Assembly (NCBI RefSeq): GCF_021869535.1
Contig: NW_026262593.1
Location: 54,859,318 to 54,923,317 of the forward strand
DNA: 64,000 nucleotides
Reading direction: 5' to 3'
DNA from: Mytilus californianus
Taxonomy: Eukaryota > Mollusca > Bivalvia > Mytilida > Mytilidae
A program made the translations under genes and the position numbers. A model generated the notes under the pieces. That model was given only the letters and a program-made list of their open reading frames with translations. It did not search any database and was not told where the DNA came from. Positions 57,610 through 64,000 of the stretch are shown here, one piece after another. Position 1 is the stretch's first letter. The number at the start of each line of letters is the position of its first letter.

Positions 57610-58495
57610 TTATACGTTGTGAACGATGTAAACAGAAAGGTATATACTTTATATACAACATAAACACGATGTTGACACGATATTGTTAACATCACGATGT
57701 ATACGATGTGAACGATGTAAACACAAAGGTATAGACTTTGTATACAATATAAACACAATATTGACACGATATTGTTAACATTGCGATGTATACGATGTGA
57801 ACGATGTAAACAGAAAGGTATAGACTCTATATACAACATAAACACGATGTTGACACGATATTGTTTATATTGCGATGTAAACGATGTGAACGATGTAAAC
57901 ACAAAAGTATAGACTTGGAACACATCATTAATACGATAACGATGTAAACACGATATTGTCAACATCACGATGTATACGATGAGAACGATGTAAACACAAA
58001 GATATAGACTCAATATACAATATAAACACGATGTTGACACGATATTGTTAACATCACGATGTATACGATGTGAAACACAAAGGTATAGACTTTGTATACA
58101 ATATAAACACGATATTGACACGATATTGTTTACATTGCGATGTATACGATGTGAACGATGTAAACAGAAAGATATAGACTCTATATACAACATAAACACG
58201 ATGGTGACACGATATTGTTAATATTGCGATGTATACGATGTGAACGATGTAAACACAAAAGTATAGACTTGGAACACACCATTAATACGATAACGATGTT
58301 AACACGATATTGTCAACATCACGATGTATACGATGAGAACGATGTAAACACAAAGATATAGACTCGATATACAATATAAACACGATGTTGACACGATATT
58401 GTGAACATTGCTATGTATACGATGTGAAAAGAAAGGTATAGACTCTACATATACAACATAAACACGATGTTGACACGATATTGTAAATACATGTG
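57610..58495. repeat. About 88-bp minisatellite with four-unit higher-order repeat
   Basis: Ten units of about 82-95 bases carry GATGTAAACACAAAGGTATA, CACGATGTTGACACGATATT and GATGTATACGATGTGAACGA. Variants alternate in a fixed order: the units beginning at 57892 and 58246 both carry the GGAACACA(T/C)CATTAATACGA variant, and their neighbours pair up likewise, giving a higher-order period of about 354 bases. The 198-residue minus-strand open frame across it is a by-product of the repeats. Confidence 0.92.
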
Positions 58496-58499
58496 CAAT

Positions 58500-59275
58500 C
58501 ATATTTTCAAAGGACCATTTAATAAGATTGTTTTGAAGAGTTAAAGGTCAAATGTCAACCGAATTGAAAGGATAATCAAAACATCAAAGCATGTAATTTA
58601 TCTAAAACATCCAAATAATTTATGACACTGAAAATAATGATAAATTCCATTATTTTCCTATTGTTTATTACAAAATGTTGAAACATGTTTAATTATATTG
58701 AAGCAACTAGTTAAACGGACAATATGGTGAGTTGCAAAACTCTTACTAGAGGTCGAGATGAAAAAATATTTGTCCTTTCTTGTGTGTTGTTTAGGTAGCC
58801 AATACATAATAGGTACTTTCAGACGAGCACTTAAGCTGAGATGTGGTAATGATATGATTGCCTACTACTTGACTAGCAGTGCCATACACGACCGTGAAAG
58901 TAAAATAATTTTTATTTCATTCTTAAGAACTTCAGTGTACTATATATTTTATACTACTACCATGTACATTGTTTTCTGTTCTAAGTAGCAATATTCTAGC
59001 AGCGCCTGCATACATGGCATACGGATCACATACCTTCTACTTGATACGATATCAGAGTTTGCATTTCCATCGTGACTTCCTTGATTGACGGTTGCTGCCT
59101 ACAAAAAAATCTATTGAACAAGGGTTTCAAATGGTAAAGTTGAAGTCTTCCCGTCGAAAGTTGTACAGTTATGATTTGGTTGACCCTTATGGAATATCTC
59201 TACCACTCGTAACTACGAATATGTTCCAATTGTTGTAGCCACTATCCCGTCCCTTTCTTTACTTTATTGTGACAT
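58500..59275. other. Gene-free stretch
   Basis: No gene supported. The open frame at 58758-58988 has no family resemblance and no conserved relative in the window. Confidence 0.4.
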
Positions 59276-59480
59276 AACCTTTCCGGAGCACCCTTTATCA
59301 TTCCCAGTTTTTAGTGGATTCGTGTTAATCAGTCTTTAGTTTCAAGTGTAGTGTTTTGTAGAATGTATTTTCGCGGTTTTTATTTTTGAAGCTGTCTGTT
59401 TCTAGGACTTTTGACTTCGGATTGTCCATTTAGTATCTTCGGCCTATTTGTGAAAATAATTTGACATGACGCTTACCAGT
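59275..59480 (+). repeat. Decayed retroelement tail
   Basis: CCGGAGCACCCTTTATCATT, CAGTTTTTAGTGGATTCGTG and AATCAGTCTTTAGTTT resemble the tail at 20222-20385 and, in reverse, 63240-63480. Probably an old copy. Confidence 0.55.
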
Positions 59481-60220
59481 TAAAAAATGGACACGATTTT
59501 ACACGTTTGTAATTTGCAATGCGTCTAGTCTTGAAAGTTCATTCTCTGCTGTCAAATAGAAAGTTTAAAATACTTGACATTTAAAGGGAATAGTTGTTGT
59601 TTTCTGTCATAATGTTGAGTTCTAATGTTTACCTTATTCAGAAGTATTTTTTTTTTTTTGTATTTATTTTTGGAGGGATTTCAGAGTTCACTTACAATAA
59701 GGATGGCGATAAGAAAGCGGGTCACATTCTTGAAAAATATTAACCAGTACATGTTAAAATATTATAATTATCCTCTGATTTGGGGAAACTTAATACTGTT
59801 TCAGCATCAGACTTCTCGAGTTCACTTTTTTTCTGACTGACTGCAATTTCATATCACGCATTTAAAGTTGCCAATTTCTAAGGCTCGTAAAAGCAATGAA
59901 TAGATTAAGAAAGAATTTCTTTTTTATATTAAACCTTATTAGAAATATCAATGGTTATTAAAAATTTCCTCGGAAGGTTTATAAAACATATCATTGTTTT
60001 GTCATTTGTTCTCCGACGTACGGTTTTGTATGCAAGTCATATTTTATTATGCGTCAATTACATATTAAATCCAGACGATTGTTTACCAAGCGTAGTAGTA
60101 TTTCTTGACATTGAAATATTTTCTTACGGCGTTGAAGGCAGATTGTTGCATAGGTAGTTATATAATCATATTATTTTGATTCGGGGCAATGCACAACTTT
60201 AAATATTGCACATACACTTT
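59480..60220. other. Gene-free AT-rich stretch
   Basis: Nothing supported. Confidence 0.35.
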
Positions 60221-60224
60221 GTAC

Positions 60225-60670
60225 ACCGCTGAAGGTCGTATATGTTTTGTTGAAAAAATAACTCATTATAGATACCAGGATTGAAATTTTGTACGCCAGA
60301 CGCGCGTTTCGTCTACAAAAGACTCATCAGTGACGCTCGAATCAAGAAAGTTAAAAATGCCCAAAAAAGTACGAAATTAAGAGCATTGAGGACACAAAAT
60401 ATCTAAAAGTTTTGCCAAGTACAGCTAGGTAATCTACTCCTGGGGAAGAAAATCCCTAGTATTTCGAAAAATCCCAAAACAATTTTGTTAACAGTTAATT
60501 TAAAATCATGACAATAGCATGTCAACACAGAATTGCTGACTACTAGACTAGTGATACCCTCGGGCAGAACAACTCCACCAGCAGTGGTATCGACCCAGTT
60601 GTTGTAAATAAACTCATCATAGAAAACAGGATGATGGACAGTTGTCACTTCGGCAATCGAATAGCATCTC
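60225..60670 (-). repeat. Dispersed mussel repeat containing the ACGCGCGTTTCGTCTAC motif
   Basis: Contains GTACGCCAGACGCGCGTTTC, GACTCATCAGTGACGCTCGA and the GATACCCTCGGGCAGAACAA / CCACCAGCAGTGGTATCGAC segment, a repeat I recognise as abundant in Mytilus DNA. The minus-strand 138-codon open frame (60403-60819) reads mostly through this repeat; its segment TAGGVVLPEGITSLVVSNSV recurs in mussel genomes as repeat-encoded sequence, so I do not call it a gene. A scrap lies at 34268-34335. Confidence 0.7.
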
Positions 60671-60819
60671 CTTATTTTATATAGCTCTTTTCTGTCTTTA
60701 TTGTATTGAGAAGTGGCTTTCTTAATTACAATTATCCCAGAACTTATCATACTTTTCATGGGCATCAAATTCGACAATTGCTTAGTATATGTTTTGCTTT
60801 CTAAGAATTCAGAATCCAA

Positions 60820-61245
60820 TGTGGAGAAGAAATGGCTTTTGTTAAGATCATCCTATATAAATTTTTATGAGAGGTCGAATTTCAAATCTTTATTTTTCAG
60901 TGCTATTGTTTTTGTAATGAGTGGTTTTTGCAGTTACAGGAGTGTATGTATTGAGGTCATTTCTATTTTCTTTGAAACAAAAATAGACACTTTATCGGAC
61001 TCTCAGTGTGTCAGTATGAATTGAACTTGATTCAAACAAAGTCATTACTCGGATAAACGATTTACTTGACAGACGAGCATGATTGCAAATGGCAAAGTAA
61101 TTCGTTTACATAAAAAAATATGTTGCTATTCAAACAATAATATTCAAAGAAATCAAAATGCAAATAATACGCCATTTGATAAGATCACATATCAAGTTTT
61201 TGCATTATGAACATGAGAAAAAAAAAATTTCACTTAAATGTTGAA
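60820..61245. other. Gene-free stretch
   Basis: No gene or repeat identified; the weak open frame 60713-61024 is not supported by any resemblance. Confidence 0.35.
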
Positions 61246-61249
61246 CCTC

Positions 61250-61440
61250 GCCAATTTTTTGACGTGTTTGTCCCAAGACAGGTACCTGTTATCCAGTTGT
61301 TATTGTTGGTTGCTGACTGTCATATTTGTTCGTTTATTGTTGTAGTATTAATCAGGTCGTTTGTTTTATCCCTTTTCCTTTTGTCATAATGGATATTTTT
61401 TGTCTCATCTGCATTCATACCACATCTCCTTATTTTTTTT
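61250..61440 (+). repeat. Decayed, internally deleted retroelement tail
   Basis: TTGTCCCAAGACAGGTACCT, a degraded GTTTGTTTTATCCCTTTTCC and TTTGTCTCATCTGCATTCAT followed by ACCACATCTCCTTATTT match the order of the common mussel tail; the central ACGG segment is missing. Confidence 0.6.
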
Positions 61441-61966
61441 TTTTAAAGGTCAACTCTTAAATATGAAGTCATGTTAGGCATCTGATAATTTTCTTTTGAA
61501 ATATTTAAAACAAAATATATATTTAACAGAAATTCCTATTAACACAATGATTTGACAAATGCATAATAAAACAGTAATTCGAAAAGATTTTTTTTATTTG
61601 GCATATTTCTGAAAAGTCTTGCAAATAGAATATCTTGAAAAAATATTCTTTCCAGCCAAACGGGAAACTAAATTTCATTTACATCAGATGAGAATGCTAT
61701 TTTAACACTTTTGGTCTCTCTAAGCTTAAAAATGTTCAGAGCACCAAGGCATCAGGGGTACAAATATGTCTTTCAAATGAATGTCTTGTCATTATTTCAA
61801 ATATTAGTTTTGGGAAATGAAACGTCCACTAGATAAATATATGATACGGGGCACCATGCCTACAGCGATGGACTACTATATACCATTATGTCATAAGCTG
61901 TTACGTTAAGCAATCGTCAATCAATCAGGCATAGCGTTTTTCTTAAGGTTCTGTCCAAAACATAAA
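61441..61966. other. 3' flank of the last pseudogene
   Basis: AT-rich, no gene. No AATAAA can be assigned with confidence. Confidence 0.4.
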
Positions 61967-62982
61967 TCAGCTTGAAACTTTGTACATAAAGCATTGTCCG
62001 GATAAATTACAAACAAGAAGGATGTTGCTTTCACGGTTGTAATGTATTGCTCTAGGTTTTTGCAGTCCATTTTGTTTTGTCAAGAGGATTCTGGATTGTT
62101 CGCCATCATTCCCTACTACTATCACTTGCATACTATCCCTACACGCTACGAAAATATTTCCGAACGTATCGTTTGTTAGACCACAGGGGTAACTGAATTT
62201 CCTGCATCTATATTTCCAATGAACTGTCCCGTTCAGGACAGTCGAGTATACTGAATCTCTTTCGTGGGCGGTGTAATAAAGTTGGTTTTTAAACACAGAA
62301 CAATAACTGGATTTTTCGGCGTTTGACAAAGTTGACAAGGTATTACCAGAAAGATCAAAGAACTGAGTAATCCCGTTTTCGACACTGCCAACTAATTGTT
62401 TACCTGTACAAATTATACTGAAACACATGTTTTTTGTTGGCATAGTCCTTTGTACCGTTGATGAGTTAATATCAATAATAAAGATTTCATTCTCTTCAAT
62501 TAACGTTGCAGCAACTATGTCTTTCTCTATTACTGCAACATCATAGCAACTATCCTCAAATTATATGTTTTTTATAAGATTGCCTTCTTGATTCATTATA
62601 ACAAGTCTGCTTAAACCAAATCTGCAAATGAAGCAGACGACTTCACACCCTCCACTACCTCTGGTAATGACTTCAATTTTTGACAGGTGCCATGTTTCTC
62701 AGAAACGCATGAAACACAGCATGGCTCGTTGTGAAATAAGCAGTAAAAATCAAATGTTCAATTGTGATCTCTGCATCCCTGCTTGATATCAGTAACAGAA
62801 GCCGGCAGTTTCTGATAATCTTCTATAGGTACTGGTCTGTGGTTCATGGTTAATGTCTCCCGCCCATGCGGCTTTTCGCAATGATTACAAAGGGATTCTT
62901 CACATTCTGAACACCAAACAGAGGCGAATATAGACACTTTATCGGTAACACTAATATCACATATTGGTAAAGACGTCGCCAT
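61967..62982 (-). pseudogene. B-box family pseudogene lacking coiled coil and first blades
   Basis: Starts at ATG 62982 (MATSLPICDIS) with a CAG acceptor upstream. The ligand equivalent to C11 is serine. TGA replaces residue 75 (62758-62760), within B-box2, although the following codons still read the B-box2 ligands. A deletion joins FADL (near residue 121) to the RLVIMNQEG blade (near residue 350), removing the whole coiled coil and linker. TAA replaces a codon in the IKNI-FEDSC stretch. From about 62560 to the stop at 61967 the propeller frame is clean for about 200 codons, ending FMYKVSS. Closest overall to the MATS-type copies. Confidence 0.9.
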
Positions 62983-63237
62983 GTGAAGCTGAAACATAAA
63001 TTGTATATATATAAAGAGAGAAAGAGAGCCTTAGTTTTATGTTATGATATGTTTGTCTCGCATGTGACGCAAGTTACAGAATGCAAGCTATACGTATGAT
63101 AATCACGCGGTTGCAGCAATTACTGTATTAACTATTTTCATCTAGCTTAAAATGTAATGTAAGTCAGCTTTTCATTTACTTCAAAGTTAACTATATTTTT
63201 TTTCTATAAAAGGGGGTACAAAATGTACATGGTATAT
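62983..63237. other. Upstream flank of the last pseudogene
   Basis: Acceptor-like CAG at 62989-62991; otherwise AT-rich with a short GAGAGAAAGAGAG run near 63016. No gene. Confidence 0.4.
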
Positions 63238-63482
63238 ATTTATGGATAAGGATTTACCAGCTCCTGAATCTGCACAAGAGGGGCGAAAGATACTAGAGGG
63301 ACATTCAAACTCATAAGTCGAAAATAAACTGACAACGCCATGGCTAAAAAAGAAAAAGACCAACAGACAAACAGACAAACAATAGTACACAAAACACAAC
63401 ATAGAAAACTAAAGACTGAGCATACGATCCCCACCAAAAACTGGAGTGATCTCAGGTGCTCCGGAAGGGTAAGCAGATCCTG
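63238..63482 (-). repeat. Retroelement tail, minus orientation
   Basis: ACTGACAACGCCATGGCTAA, CAAACAATAGTACACAAAAC and CTCAGGTGCTCCGGAAGGGT are the reverse complement of the tail type at 20222-20385, extended by a further part. Recognised from memory as a very common mussel repeat. The open frames across it are artefacts. Confidence 0.75.
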
Positions 63483-64000
63483 TAACGGTTCAATGATAAT
63501 TACGTCAAGTTTAGATCTACGGTCAGTCTATGAGTAATAGGTCAATTATTGTTGGTTGATCAAATGGCCTAAAGGGTATATATGTCAGTGTTAAAGGAGT
63601 CACTTCACTCTGACCAATTTTAACGGGTAACCGGATCAATGATCAACGTTTAAGTTTCTGACAAAGGGTGTTTTACAATTTAATTGTTCAGTTTTTAGAA
63701 TGGTGGTAAAAACATGTAAAATGTCAATCTGACAGTATTAACGTACCTCGACCGTTTTTTTTTTTTCATTGTTCTATGGTGAACATTATTTTTGTCTGCC
63801 TTCTTAATGTTCATTTCTCCTTTACAAAGTGTATTTCTTCAACTATTATTTGATCCATAGTGGTTGTATAGGGTGTACATTTCCTTCTGAATGGAATAAT
63901 ATGACCTGACCTTTTAGTGTAAGTGATCAACGTTGTGGTTTTTTGCATTTAGGTCAGTTTCTCACCGGTGAAAAAGAGGTCAACTAAATATGTATACAGT
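63483..64000. other. Right-edge stretch
   Basis: No gene or clear repeat; a T run lies at 63757-63767. Confidence 0.4.

Noticed and set aside
57603..58199. 198-codon minus-strand frame rich in repeated LYLCV and HRIHRNVNN motifs
   Set aside because: It is read through a minisatellite whose unit happens to lack stops; the repeats fully explain it.

Overview
The window looks like nuclear DNA of a bivalve mollusc, most likely a mussel of the Mytilus type. The reasons are the high AT content, coding exons in a sea of decayed retroelement tails and foldback elements that I recognise from memory as common in mussel sequence, and an expanded family of RING-less B-box/coiled-coil/NHL-like proteins typical of bivalves. 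No database search was possible, so the species call is an inference. Nothing bacterial (operons, RBS, CRISPR) is present.

The only genes I can support belong to one family, all on the minus strand. Two are intact, both exactly 562 codons with an uninterrupted coding exon (8021-9709 and 48785-50473). A third is open as far as the left edge allows (1-155). The rest are broken: a C-terminal half (6025-6675), a C-terminal scrap (20032-20222), four long pseudogenes (25408-27096, 28440-29583, 36653-38298, 61967-62982) and two N-terminal scraps (41007-41160, 46050-46204). Each intact member starts with a B-box1 (ligands C8, C11, C24, C27, C32, C35, H39, H48), then a B-box2 (C70 to C100), a coiled coil (about 115-220) and a six-bladed NHL-like propeller (about 325-562). 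A 3' splice site lies 6 to 9 bases upstream of the ATG in nearly every member, so the genes probably have a non-coding first exon.

Layout. 1-6020: left-edge gene and its duplicated upstream flank. 6025-9709: gene relic, repeats and the first intact gene. 9710-20030: long upstream flank with a spaced 15-base motif, a SINE, a roughly 1.1 to 1.9 kb repeat present twice and a pyrimidine tract. 20032-29583: scrap plus two pseudogenes and an interleaved inverted repeat. 29584-36650: tandem arrays of about 71, 72 and 160 bp. 36653-48780: a pseudogene cut by a retroelement fragment, then a very recent (about 99.5 percent identical by eye) 2.65 kb duplication that grades into a 622 bp tandem ladder abutting the second intact gene. 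50474-61960: that gene's upstream flank, a third copy of the long repeat, a TTAA-flanked small element, an inverted pair of minisatellites with higher-order structure, and further repeats. 61967-64000: last pseudogene and a repeat tail.

The flanks of the gene copies are themselves homologous, so the region grew by segmental duplication of blocks of gene plus several kb upstream, followed by nonsense changes, deletions and mobile-element insertions: a birth-and-death locus of putative TRIM-like innate-immune or regulatory proteins.
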